Below, piece by piece: positions 1-8,438 of a DNA stretch of 64,000 bases. Origin of the DNA: Hyphomicrobiales bacterium (GTDB lineage: Bacteria; Pseudomonadota; Alphaproteobacteria; Rhizobiales; Rhizobiaceae); NCBI GenBank assembly GCA_900468805.1, contig UEIF01000022.1:1-64000 (forward strand). Reading direction: 5' to 3'. The position numbers and the translations under genes are program-made. Positions within the stretch are counted from its first letter, which is position 1. Every line of letters begins with the position of its first letter. The notes beneath the pieces were generated by a model. The model was not told where the DNA came from, ran no database searches, and saw only the letters and a program-made list of their open reading frames with translations.

Positions 1-2
1 CT

Positions 3-383
3 CTCGGCGGTCAGCTGAAGGGACACAAGGGGTTTGGTCTCAGCCTGATAGTCGAACTGCTGGGGCAGGGGCTTTCCGGCAAGGGGCGGGCGAATGCGCC
101 ATCCGGTGTCTTTTCGCAAAGCGCTTTTGTGCAAGTCATTGATCCCGCTTTTTTCGCCGGGCTGGACGCTTTTACAGTGCAGTCTGACTTTCTTGCGACC
201 GCATGCCGCAATAATCCTCCGGCGCCCTGGAACAATGGCCCCGTCCGTATGCCGGGTGACAGCGCAGCGCGCCGGCGCCGTTTGGCGTTGAAAGAGGGTG
301 TGCCGGTCGGCGATGTGCCCTGGGAGAAGCTCTGTAAACATGCCGAGATACTCGGCGTGCCTGTTCCTGACGTCGCCGCGTAA
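3..383 (+). CDS. Ldh_2-family NAD(P)-dependent dehydrogenase, C-terminal part
   Basis: The gene begins left of the window; the frame is open from base 3 and closes at a TAA at 381, leaving 126 residues. Near the edge it reads GHKGFGLSLIVELL, the glycine-rich segment typical of the Ldh_2 family (malate, L-lactate, ureidoglycolate and sulfolactate dehydrogenases), and the remaining length fits that family's C-terminus. Members use NAD(P)H to interconvert 2-hydroxy and 2-oxo acids in the cytoplasm. The substrate cannot be told from this fragment. Nothing downstream on the same strand suggests an operon partner. Confidence 0.8.
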   Translation, partial: LGGQLKGHKGFGLSLIVELLGQGLSGKGRANAPSGVFSQSAFVQVIDPAFFAGLDAFTVQSDFLATACRNNPPAPWNNGPVRMPGDSAARRRRLALKEGVPVGDVPWEKLCKHAEILGVPVPDVAA

Positions 384-619
384 AGAAAGCACCGGGACCT
401 TTTTGTCGGCCGTCATGGCGTAGTGGATGACGCAGGACCTTCCCTGCGGAACGGGTCGTTTGGAGAGAGGTGACAGGGCGTGTCGAGCCGCATCCACTCG
501 ACGCTGCCCCGCGATGCGAAGACCTCGCTGCCGATCGCAGTGCAGCCCGCGGTTAGAGTGGTTCATGGTTTTGCGGAACCGGCGCCGGATTCCCAAATCA
601 TCTGCGTTGCAAGTCGGAT

Positions 620-1174
620 CTATTTTTGCGTCAGCCAGGCTTTTACCTTGCGGCTGAAGGCATCCGACAGTCTCTGCGCGAGAGCGTCCTCTGTCTGGGA
701 AGACTGCGCGGCATTGATCGCCATGGCTATGACGATCCCGATCTCCCCGTCACCTCGAATTCCCTTGTCTTCGCCGCGAATGTTTTGGGCCTCAGCAATC
801 AGTCGGCCCGTCTTTGTGTCCTCCAAGCGAACCGTTCCGGAGATATAGCTGTCATTGCCGGCAATGATGCGTCCGGCTTTACTGGAAAGATCGACGATGT
901 GCAGGGTGACGATCAGTCTGCCCGCTGTCTTGCCGTCCGGCACTCCCTTAACGTCACGGTTCAGCGAACTATCGAGCGCGCGAACGACTGCTGGTAGTTG
1001 TGGATCGGCTCGCGTGCGGTCGAAGCCTCCCTTGTTGATATCGGGCGCCGTCTCCACACGGATTTGGGTGACAGAGGTCTCCCGAAGCACCGACGCAAGC
1101 CTCGGATCCGTGGTTACGCAAGAGGTGAGGAGGACAAAAAGAGGAAAGGCCACGAGAAGCCGTGATAGGCGCAT
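620..1174 (-). CDS. hypothetical lipoprotein
   Basis: This encodes 184 residues with a lipoprotein signal: MRLSRLL, a hydrophobic stretch, then the lipobox Leu-Thr-Ser-Cys with the acylated Cys at residue 19. I chose the ATG at 1174 because it places this signal at the N-terminus; the frame is open for another 73 codons upstream but that stretch does not look like protein. The mature part has alternating beta-strand character (TAGRLIVTLHIVDLSSKAGR, then a Gly-rich GDGEIGIVIAMA segment), like DUF4410-type lipoproteins, but I cannot assign a family firmly. It is probably anchored in the outer or inner membrane. It has no operon partner. Confidence 0.75.
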   Translation of the reverse strand: MRLSRLLVAFPLFVLLTSCVTTDPRLASVLRETSVTQIRVETAPDINKGGFDRTRADPQLPAVVRALDSSLNRDVKGVPDGKTAGRLIVTLHIVDLSSKAGRIIAGNDSYISGTVRLEDTKTGRLIAEAQNIRGEDKGIRGDGEIGIVIAMAINAAQSSQTEDALAQRLSDAFSRKVKAWLTQK

Positions 1175-1616
1175 GATAACTCTCTGAGGACGTTGAAGTG
1201 ATAAGTCTGGGAGATCGCCAGCCGGCTCTTGCAGCCTGCCAATTTCTCTACCGACAATAATTTTATCCTTTATAAACAATATCTTGTATGAAAGTGGCGG
1301 CGCCTGGCCTACATTGGAAAGAGATGGGTCAAAGGGGAACCTGTCGGTTTTGAAAGAGGGGAAAGATGTTGAATGAAAGAATCCGCGGGACATGAATGAA
1401 ATGCAACTTGAGGAAATATTCCTGACGAATCCTCTTCAGGCGCCCCGCTGTTGATGTCAACGTATGATTGTACAGGATAGTGAATTGTTTTTTATCGATA
1501 AGTACTTCATTCTAGCGAAAGTTGATTTTGCCAATAAGCGATGGCAAGAGCTGGACGGTGGGCTCGAACGCCTGCAGATACAGCCGTATCCTTCGCCCCG
1601 CTCCCTCATTTAGAGT
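1175..1616. other. intergenic stretch between lipoprotein gene and IS remnant
   Basis: About 440 bases without a convincing gene. The part around 1410-1540 is visibly AT-rich and probably carries the promoter of the lipoprotein gene nearer 1200-1300. I see no terminal inverted repeat that would mark a complete insertion element. Confidence 0.5.
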
Positions 1617-1895
1617 TTAGTTTCGCCCGTTCGATGTCTTCGCCAGCATCTCGCTGAGCGTTGCCGCCGAGAGCATGGCCTCGGCCAAAAGCTTCTTGAG
1701 CTTCTGGTTCTCTTCCTCCAGTGCTCTCACCCTTTTGGCTTCGAGACCGACATTTCGGAACTGCAGGGATTGCCACCGGTAGAAGGTCGGCTCGCTGATA
1801 CCGTGTCTGTGGCAAACATCTGCCACCGTCACTCCGGCTTGGTGCTCCTTCAGAATGCCGGTAATCTGGTCGTCGTCGAATTTTCTCTTGCCCAT
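1617..1895 (-). mobile_element. IS3-family transposase OrfA remnant
   Basis: This encodes 92 residues starting MGKRKFDDDQITGILKEHQ, with the helix-turn-helix part VADVCHRHGISEPTFYRWQ and the leucine-zipper-like ALEEENQKLKKLLAEAM typical of IS3-group OrfA proteins, which bind the element ends. OrfA is close to its usual length of about 90 residues. The partner OrfB (DDE catalytic domain) is missing: nothing after 1617 on this strand resembles it. The start codon lies only 7 bases past the stop codon of the HlyD gene, so the element's left end and its usual 5' leader are also gone. I regard it as a decayed element; an alternative upstream start at 1955 would overlap the HlyD gene. Confidence 0.8.
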
Positions 1896-1902
1896 CACCG
1901 TG

Positions 1903-3348
1903 TCAGTCCTCGCGAAATGCTCTGTTGAAACTGTCGAGGAGTGGTCTAACGGCATAGAGCGCCACGCTGCTTTTGCCCGTTTCGATCAGTGTCTGTGCGG
2001 GCATGCCCGCGACCAGTTCGACATCATTCATTTTCGCCAACCGCTCGTCCGTGACACGGATTGTCGCGGCAAAGTAGGGCTGGCCGTTCTGCGTATCGGT
2101 GAGACGGTCCGCTGAAACATACTCGACACGACCTTTCAGGAGTGGAACGCGCCGCTGATTGTATGGAAGGAGATGAACCTGTGCCTCGAGCCCCACACGG
2201 ACGAGATTGATGTCTTCCGGCCTGACGTGGACAGACACGATAAGGCGATCGGAGCGTGGCAGGAGATCGACGAGCGGCTCGCCCGCGCCGATCACTCCAC
2301 CTGATGTGTGGATGCGCAGATTCATGATTGTTCCGTCTTCGGGAGCTCGGATATCGGTCCTTGAAAGTTGGTCGTCGATCGCCCGCAAGCGCTCGCGCAG
2401 TTGCATGATCCGACTTTCCATATCGCGCATACCTTGGGCGACTTCGCTCAACCGGTCGCTCTCAAGCTTTGCGAGATCGGCCTGTGATTCGCTGATCACC
2501 TGGTAGGCGCGAGAGATCTGTGCCTCTACTTCACCCTGCTGGCCGTCAAGGTCTGCTTTTTCCCGCTCGAGGTTGAGAAGCCGGCTCTTTTTTTCCAGTC
2601 CCTTGGCGTTGAGGACCGCAACCTGTTCCATTTCCTGCTGCGAGATTGTGACTCTGTCGGCCAGTGCTGCCTTCTGCGCGCCAAGCCCGACGATTTCCTG
2701 CCGCACCTGCGCGATTTTTTCATTGGTGATCCTGATTTCCGCCTGCATGACCCGGCGGCGGGCTTCGAAAATTTTCTGTTGCCCGGTCAGAATCGCGCTG
2801 ACCGCAGGATATTTGTCCATTGCTGCCCTGAGATCCTGGGGATAGGCGACATTGTCGCGGCCCGTCTGCTCCGCAAGCAGGCGGGCGCGGCTTCCTTCGG
2901 CGTCCCAAAGTTGCCCTTGAATGCTGTCGCGCTCCGAGCGAGATTTCGTATCGTCGAGTTCTATCACGACTTCTCCGGCCGTGACCGCATCGCCGTTTTT
3001 GACGAGTATCCGTCGCACGATCCCGCCTTCCAGATGTTGAATGGTCTTGCGGCTGGATTCCGGCTCGATGACGCCCGATGCGATCGCAGCGCTTTTAAGC
3101 GGCGCCAGAACCGACCAGATCCCCAATCCGACGATGAAGACCAGGATCAACAGGTTACCCGTCCAAACAACGCCCCTGAGCCCCGGCATGGGTGAAGGGG
3201 GGGCGAGCCCGCGCTGTTGCGATCCGATATCAGACGAATAGGCCGTCTGTTGCCTGGTTGCCGCAGTCGATCGTCGAGCGAACCGCTGGGCCGTCCTTGA
3301 CCAATTTGAAGATCTCGCCGGCTTTGCGTCCAGTTGAACAAGGGTCAT
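1903..3348 (-). CDS. type I secretion periplasmic adaptor (HlyD/PrtE family)
   Basis: This encodes 481 residues, the usual size for a type I secretion adaptor. The order is a cytoplasmic N-terminus, one membrane span at about 64-84, a barrel-sandwich half (GGIVRRILVKNGDAVTAGE), a long coiled coil from about 180 to 330, the second barrel half and a C-terminal PLLDSFNRAFRED typical of PrtE/AprE-like adaptors. It would bridge the inner-membrane ABC exporter and an outer-membrane TolC channel, which is not encoded here. The ATG at 3348 follows GGAAGGA. The exporter gene ends 14 bases upstream, so the two are co-transcribed with the glycine-rich cargo gene. Its 3' end abuts an IS3 remnant but the protein end looks intact. 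Confidence 0.93.
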   Translation of the reverse strand: MTLVQLDAKPARSSNWSRTAQRFARRSTAATRQQTAYSSDIGSQQRGLAPPSPMPGLRGVVWTGNLLILVFIVGLGIWSVLAPLKSAAIASGVIEPESSRKTIQHLEGGIVRRILVKNGDAVTAGEVVIELDDTKSRSERDSIQGQLWDAEGSRARLLAEQTGRDNVAYPQDLRAAMDKYPAVSAILTGQQKIFEARRRVMQAEIRITNEKIAQVRQEIVGLGAQKAALADRVTISQQEMEQVAVLNAKGLEKKSRLLNLEREKADLDGQQGEVEAQISRAYQVISESQADLAKLESDRLSEVAQGMRDMESRIMQLRERLRAIDDQLSRTDIRAPEDGTIMNLRIHTSGGVIGAGEPLVDLLPRSDRLIVSVHVRPEDINLVRVGLEAQVHLLPYNQRRVPLLKGRVEYVSADRLTDTQNGQPYFAATIRVTDERLAKMNDVELVAGMPAQTLIETGKSSVALYAVRPLLDSFNRAFRED

Positions 3349-3362
3349 GGCAGCGTCCTTCC

Positions 3363-5078
3363 CTATGTTCTTGTTCGAGACGGTGGTTGAAGATAAGTTT
3401 CATAAATCCGCTCACTGTCGCCGAAGGCAGCCACGGTCCCGTTACGCATGACGGCAATCTTGTTGGTGACCGGCAGGATCCCCATCCGGTGCGTTATGAT
3501 GACGATGGTCATGCCCCTGGATTTCATGCGCTCGATTGCCATGAACAGCATTCGTTCGCCGTCATAATCCAGGCTCGAATTCGGATCGTCGAGAACGATA
3601 AGAGATGGATTTCCATAGGCCGCCCGTGCCAGTCCCAGCTGCTGGCGCTGAGCTCGAAGGAGCAGGTTTCCCCCTTCACCGATATCGGTCTCATAACCCC
3701 GGGGGAGCCGCATGATCGCTTCGTGCAATCCGACCAGCTTTGCGGCGTCGATCGCCTTGCCGGGATCTCCCCCGTCCAGCCGGCCGATCACATCCTTGAT
3801 TGCTCCGCCGAAGAGTTCGATGTCCTGCGGCAGGTATCCGACGTGGCGGGTACCGCCGCAAAGGCGCAGAGCCGAGATATCGACCCCACCGAGAAGAGCA
3901 CATCCGCTCGTCGCCTGCACAACGCCTGCTATGACGCGTCCAAGTGTCGATTTTCCCGATCCGGACGGGCCGATAAGCGCTACGCAATCGCCAGGTGCCA
4001 GGCGCAAGGTGATATCCGTCAATATTGGCTGATTGGCGAATGGCTTGATATAGCTGACGTTATCGAGAACGAGGCCACCGGGTTCCGGTACCGGCACCAT
4101 TCGGGCATCGGATCCCGATGCAACTGTTATCAGCATATTGTTCAGACGATTGAAGGCATTGCGCGCATACGTGAAGGCGCGCCATGCCCCTATTGCGCCC
4201 TCGATCGGCGCGAGCCCGCGTCCGAGCAGCAGGCTGGCAACGAAGATGATTCCGGGGCTGCCATTGTTGGCGAGCACCAGCCATGTCGCCGATCCCATCA
4301 TGAGGATCTGCGCGAGTGTGCGGATCGATTTGGAGAAACCAAGAATGATCTCCGTGCGATGCATCGCGATGTCCTGCGACCTTCTTGCCATTTCCGCATC
4401 ACGATAAACGATCTGCGCTGCGCCATCCTGCATGCCCATCGCCCTGATAACCTCGATGTTTTTGAGGGCGGTCGCAAATCGCAGATAGCTCCTCGAAAGG
4501 GCAAGATTGGCCTGGCCAAGCGGCTCTCGCGTCGCCAGTTCCGTCAGGAATGCAAACAGCAGAAGCGCAAATGCGCTCAGAAGACCGATGGTCCCGAGCA
4601 GCGGATGAACAAGAAAGAGCAGGAGCAGGAATAGCGGCGCCCAGGGAACGTCAAAAAACAGCGAGCTGGCCGGTGAATCGAGGAACTGGCGCAATGCGGC
4701 CAGATCCCTGTAGCATTCCGTGGCGGCTCCCGTATCGGCGCGAGCGGCATATTCGAATGATGCGGTCAGCACCACGGGCCGCAGCCTGTGGTCCAGCCAG
4801 CTGCCGATGCGCGAAAGAGCTGCCCTGCGCACGATATCGAGCATGGACCCGACCAGCACCGCGACGGCGATGATCAACGTCAGCATCAGGAGCGTGTCAG
4901 AGCTTCGGCTCGACAGGACCCTGTCATAGATCTGCAGGAGGTAGATGGAAGGCGCCAGAAGAAAGAGATTGTAGCCGCAGCTATAGAGGAAGACCAACGC
5001 GAAGGCTCCTGCACAAGCTCGGAGCGCGACAACGAGATGTGTCTGCGGGCGCGATGGCTTTGTAGAAATCGTTGCCAT
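3363..5078 (-). CDS. type I secretion ABC permease/ATPase with degenerate signature motif
   Basis: This encodes 571 residues (PrtD/AprD size) with about six membrane spans in the first 320 residues and an ABC domain after that. Walker A is intact (GPSGSGKST, about 370-378), as are the Q-loop (YLPQD), D-loop (SSLD) and H-loop (THR). Two key motifs are changed. The signature expected as LSGGQ reads LLRAQ (bases 3648-3662), and the catalytic Glu after Walker B is Asp (LIVLDDP, codon 3585-3587). I checked both against the DNA; the frame is continuous. I chose the ATG at 5078 over an ATG at 5096 and an in-frame TTG at 5135, because the weak GAGA-type ribosome site fits it best. It should export the glycine-rich protein encoded upstream. 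Confidence 0.9.
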   Translation of the reverse strand: MATISTKPSRPQTHLVVALRACAGAFALVFLYSCGYNLFLLAPSIYLLQIYDRVLSSRSSDTLLMLTLIIAVAVLVGSMLDIVRRAALSRIGSWLDHRLRPVVLTASFEYAARADTGAATECYRDLAALRQFLDSPASSLFFDVPWAPLFLLLLFLVHPLLGTIGLLSAFALLLFAFLTELATREPLGQANLALSRSYLRFATALKNIEVIRAMGMQDGAAQIVYRDAEMARRSQDIAMHRTEIILGFSKSIRTLAQILMMGSATWLVLANNGSPGIIFVASLLLGRGLAPIEGAIGAWRAFTYARNAFNRLNNMLITVASGSDARMVPVPEPGGLVLDNVSYIKPFANQPILTDITLRLAPGDCVALIGPSGSGKSTLGRVIAGVVQATSGCALLGGVDISALRLCGGTRHVGYLPQDIELFGGAIKDVIGRLDGGDPGKAIDAAKLVGLHEAIMRLPRGYETDIGEGGNLLLRAQRQQLGLARAAYGNPSLIVLDDPNSSLDYDGERMLFMAIERMKSRGMTIVIITHRMGILPVTNKIAVMRNGTVAAFGDSERIYETYLQPPSRTRT

Positions 5079-5183
5079 TATCAGATCTCGCTGCATTTGA
5101 TACTGACAAGAAGAGGCTGCTTGCTGGTTCAGCAAATGATCAGGGTCGCCAGCCGAAACCGGCGACCCTCAAGGCGAATGAGT

Positions 5184-5756
5184 TCATGAGCCAAGATGGC
5201 TGACGTCGATATGGCCGAAGGCGTTGATGAAATGATCGAGAGCATTGTTCACCGTCGTCGTTTCGGGATCGGTGTGAACCAAAGCTGACGAGATATCGCC
5301 GCCCAGAGCGTTGTTCCCGTTGCCGCCGTTACCGCCGACGCCTGCGAGGATGGTGGCGTGCTGATCGGCCACGAGCTGCGTATACTGTGTCGCGGTCGTC
5401 GCCGCAGCCACCGCAGCCGTATCGCCACCGCTCGTGTTTCCTTGATCGCCGTTGGAGTGTGAATCTCCACCAGCGCCGCCAGCGCCGCTGGTGAGCGATG
5501 CCAGGAAACCGTTCTGGGCCTGGCTGAAGCCACCGGCTCCACCGCCGCCGGCGTCCCAATCTGCCCCCTGCCAGACGTGATCGCCGTTATGCACATCGGT
5601 GGTTGCTCCGTAGACCGTTTGCACGGGGTCTACATATGCAACCGGGTTGTAGTTAATGTTGCCACCGTTGTGGCCATCACCGCCGTTGCCGGCATTGGCG
5701 TCGCCCGCATCCGGGTTGTTGAGATAAATCGTGTCAGACATTTGTGGAATAGGCAT
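5184..5756 (-). CDS. glycine-rich protein, probable type I secretion substrate
   Basis: This encodes 190 residues rich in Gly, Asn, Asp and Ala, without a signal peptide, without Cys and without RTX nonapeptides. The ATG at 5756 is set by AAGGAG nine bases upstream; later Met codons lack such a site. The run QHATILAGVGGNGGNGNN closely resembles QHPTEMAGIGGNGGSGN in the larger glycine-rich protein on the other side of the promoter region. The C-terminal 40 residues (ALDHFINAFGHIDVSHLGS at the end) are less Gly-rich and amphipathic, as expected of a type I secretion signal. It sits first in an operon with the exporter and adaptor, hence the inferred role as cargo. I recognise no named family; likeness to mycobacterial PGRS proteins is compositional only. 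Confidence 0.8.
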   Translation of the reverse strand: MPIPQMSDTIYLNNPDAGDANAGNGGDGHNGGNINYNPVAYVDPVQTVYGATTDVHNGDHVWQGADWDAGGGGAGGFSQAQNGFLASLTSGAGGAGGDSHSNGDQGNTSGGDTAAVAAATTATQYTQLVADQHATILAGVGGNGGNGNNALGGDISSALVHTDPETTTVNNALDHFINAFGHIDVSHLGS

Positions 5757-6333
5757 TGATGTCACTCCTTCTACTTCGTTTCGTCCGTGAACCTTTTACG
5801 GCGTCCACCTTACGGCGTGGGTATTCGTTATCACCGCCAGCCAATACAACCGCGGGCGAATATTGCTCGCGATTTAATCTGCGAACTATCTAGATATTCG
5901 GCGACGTTCCTTTGGGCGTATACTTGGAGATGATAAGGCGTTGCTTTGGATTGGTACCTGGTGGTCCGACTTCGTCGAAGCGACGCCGCTCTTCGAAGCA
6001 CGGCCGTCCAGGCGAACCGGCAGTATTGCGGGGTTTTGATCAGACTGCGCCTGGCGGAAGAGATCCTGTTCGAGGCTGCTAAACTTTCATGTCCGCCGCG
6101 AGAAAGTGGGTGCAAGCTGCAGGACGTTTCGTCTGAAGACGGATGGTGCTCTCGAACCCGGACAATGGGACGCTCCGGCCATGACAGCCAAATGGCTACG
6201 GTACTAGCCGCGGGGATGTAGACGAATTGCAGGCTCTGCTTTTCTGACGTTCAGAGGCACAATGCTGAACAATTCAGGCTGCATGTGCTGCACGCCCGAT
6301 GGACGCGCGGTCGGACGCGGAACGGAGACGGTA
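5757..6333. promoter_or_regulatory. divergent promoter region between two glycine-rich genes
   Basis: About 575 bases separate two divergently transcribed glycine-rich genes, so both promoters must lie here. The 5765-5960 part is AT-richer than its surroundings. Open frames on both strands in this stretch start at non-ATG codons, overlap each other and show no protein-like composition, so I treat them as chance. I could not pick out a convincing -35/-10 pair or operator. Confidence 0.5.
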
Positions 6334-7422
6334 ATGACGGAAACTCGTCCCTTACTGGAAGACGTGCCCAAAGCGGGCACCGATCAAAACCTCGCTTCAA
6401 ATGTGGCCGCGGGGCATCTGGCGCTGGTGCCGACCTGGCTTCCGTTGGATGTCGCTTCAGGTCCGAGCTATACGTCGGCCGGTAGCGGTGGTGACGGGAT
6501 AAGCGAAGGCGTGATCAGCAGCAACGCATTGGCCGTCTTCATGCCGTCCAATGCCGCTATTGCTGGACCTCATTCGAGTGTCGACGCCTTTCAGGGCAAC
6601 AACGCGCTCATCAATCAGCATCCCACCGAAATGGCGGGAATTGGGGGGAATGGCGGAAGCGGAAATGTTGCCATCGGCGGCGGTGATGGCGGCAGTCATG
6701 CCGGCGGCGGGGGCAATGGGCTCTTCTACGGCGGACTCGTCAGCACCGAAGTCGCGCTGTTTGCCCCCGTGAATGCTGCTGTGGCTGCCGGCCCCGGTGC
6801 CACGGCTCACTCCGAGCAATCCAACAACGCACTGTTCCTGCAGGGCGCAACCCAGATTGGCGGCATGGGCGGCTCGGGCGGAGACCATAACGTTGCGGGC
6901 CATGGCCCGTCGATGAGCCCGGGAACTGCGCTGACATTGACCGGCGACTATTATGCGGGCCACGGCGGCGATGGATATTTCGTCGGCAGCATGGTCGACG
7001 TCAGCATAGCCATCTTCTCGCCGATCAACATCGCTATCGGCGCCGCAGGCGGCTCGGCGGAGGCTCATCAGACAAACAATGTCATTTTCGATCAGGGCAC
7101 TGTGCAGATCGCCGGCATCGGCGGCGACGGCGGTGGCTTCAACCTGTCGTCAGACACGATTTTTACCGGTAACCACGCGGGCGGCGGTGGCGGGGTCGGA
7201 TCGTCAACCGGCAGCATGGTTGACGTCAATTTCGCCTATTTCCATCCCATCAACATTGCCGTTCCCGCCGGTGGCACGGCAGACGCCCAACAGATCGATC
7301 ACGTTCTCTATGATCAGGATGCGCTTCAGCTGGCCGGTATCGGGGGCCATGGCGGAGGGGGCAACCTCGCGGACGCCCATTCGGCTCTCGTAGACGACAT
7401 TCTGGGCTTCATGCATAGTTAG
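6334..7422 (+). CDS. large glycine-rich repeat protein, probable secreted cargo
   Basis: This encodes 362 residues made mainly of four imperfect repeats of about 70-85 residues (about 48-122, 123-207, 208-281, 282-350). Each has a Gly run, a hydrophobic strand of the form VDVSIAIFSPINIAIG, then a Gln/Asn-rich segment ending in AGIGGxGG. There is no signal peptide and no GGxGxDxUx RTX motif. I chose the ATG at 6334 (MTETRPLLED), which follows GGAG; an ATG at 6262 with AGAGG is possible and would add 24 residues that do not look protein-like. It faces away from the secretion operon but shares sequence with its small cargo, so secretion by that system is inferred. It may form a beta-rich surface or matrix protein. 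Confidence 0.8.
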   Translation: MTETRPLLEDVPKAGTDQNLASNVAAGHLALVPTWLPLDVASGPSYTSAGSGGDGISEGVISSNALAVFMPSNAAIAGPHSSVDAFQGNNALINQHPTEMAGIGGNGGSGNVAIGGGDGGSHAGGGGNGLFYGGLVSTEVALFAPVNAAVAAGPGATAHSEQSNNALFLQGATQIGGMGGSGGDHNVAGHGPSMSPGTALTLTGDYYAGHGGDGYFVGSMVDVSIAIFSPINIAIGAAGGSAEAHQTNNVIFDQGTVQIAGIGGDGGGFNLSSDTIFTGNHAGGGGGVGSSTGSMVDVNFAYFHPINIAVPAGGTADAQQIDHVLYDQDALQLAGIGGHGGGGNLADAHSALVDDILGFMHS

Positions 7423-7470
7423 CGCAATTCCAGCAAAAGCGTGCAGCGGTTTGCGTTCGGAATCGCGTGA
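7423..7470. repeat. palindromic intergenic element after the glycine-rich gene
   Basis: Directly after the stop codon the sequence starts GCGCAATTCC and ends GGAATCGCG, with an inner GCAAAA/TTTGC-like pairing around AGCGTGCAGCGG. This imperfect hairpin could end transcription of the glycine-rich gene, although no T run follows. From memory, similar palindromes recur between genes in Rhizobium genomes. Confidence 0.5.
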
Positions 7471-7752
7471 CAACAATACTCTAGCGGATGGACTCCCCAC
7501 TTGCTTTGCGGAGGCTCAATTGCACGGGACTGTTCTTCGTGCCATTTCAAGCCTTATGTTGAATTGCTTCCTCCGCCCGGCTTTCGTCTCCCGGGCCGAC
7601 ATGGCCACGGCCGGCTCATTGAGACGCCGAACATTCCACCATGACCTATCCGCATTGCCTTAAGGCGCGTCACAATCTTTCAGATTTGCTTGCCACACTT
7701 TAGAACGCCGTGCGTCCATTCGGACGCGCTAAGGACCTCTAACTCTTTTAAT

Positions 7753-7857
7753 CTACGCATCGGCCCGCAAATCGATTCCGATTTTCGGGCCGATGCGTAG
7801 GCCTTTGTTTTCGCATGTCGTCGTCACAAAACCGCTGTACACTTTTGGGTGACATGC
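7753..7857. repeat. two-palindrome intergenic repeat resembling RIME-type elements
   Basis: Two hairpins lie side by side. The first (7753-7800) has 22-base arms, CTACGCATCGGCCCG plus seven more bases, with one mismatch and a four-base loop. The second (7813-7857) pairs GCATGTC...CAAAA with TTTTGGGTGACATGC around an ACCGCTGTACAC core. This paired-palindrome layout of about 105 bases matches what is known of Rhizobium-specific intergenic mosaic elements (RIME). The family assignment is from memory and unsearched; the palindromes themselves are visible. Confidence 0.7.
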
Positions 7858-8103
7858 TTTGGATTTCGGCGGCGAGGCAGTTGCCTCCGGCCTGCGTCTG
7901 CGGCTACCGGCGCAGTGCTGCCTGAGTGAAAACGATGCTAACTGGTATTTATGCGTCGCCAGAGCCGAGTTTTTCAATAATCATAACGGGTTATCCGCGA
8001 TCTCACGCTTGTGTCACTTTTCGCGTTAGTCGCTTTCACTGTCGAGGTCTGCACCTGCTTTGAATTGAGAAATGGAAACAAAGCCGAGCTGATCGGCAGC
8101 TCG

Positions 8104-8301
8104 TTATATCCAACGGCTCTTTCCGGAAAGGGTCTGTAGTAGATCGGCTGCCTTTTCAGTGCCTTTGAAAGCTTTGTTGACTTGCTTGCCGTACGTCAAT
8201 TGGGCGAAGACTGGAAAGTCTGCAGCGACAAGTCGATTCAGCAGATCCTCGAAACAAGCTTTTCAACATGCTCTGCAAGCCCAGTTATCTCTCGATGAAG
8301 C
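8104..8301 (-). pseudogene. frameshifted remnant of an unidentified gene
   Basis: On the minus strand one frame reads LHREITGLAEHVEKLVS and then stops. A one-base shift continues it with EDLLNRLVAADFPVFAQ and further protein-like sequence to a TAA at 8104. Both halves have normal amino-acid composition and join smoothly, but no start codon precedes the first half. I take this as a short decayed gene fragment of unknown family; chance cannot be excluded. Confidence 0.35.
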
Positions 8302-8438
8302 TTTATAGACTATAAGAATTATCATGAGAGATCAGACTATTGATATCGAAAATACACTCGCTTTTTATCATGACATGAAGCGAGAACAGGAATAGTATCC
8401 AAAACTGTTGGGTTGCAAATATTCCGGGGAGCACGCAA

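Larger units (their letters stand above)
7471..8438. other. long intergenic stretch with repeats and a gene remnant
   Basis: Nearly 1 kb lies between the glycine-rich gene and the LuxR-type regulator. It holds the two-hairpin repeat and the remnant listed separately. The part 8290-8430 is AT-rich and must contain the promoter of the regulator. I see no intact gene. Confidence 0.5.

Noticed and set aside
3192..4634. 480-codon plus-strand frame opposite the type I exporter
   Set aside because: It is the shadow of the exporter and adaptor genes, with no domain likeness.
5946..6221. 91-codon frame in the divergent promoter region
   Set aside because: It starts at TTG without a ribosome site and has random-looking composition.
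5184..7422. Assignment of the glycine-rich proteins to mycobacterial PE_PGRS or to RTX toxins
   Set aside because: There is no PE domain and no GGxGxDxUx nonapeptide; the likeness is only glycine content.
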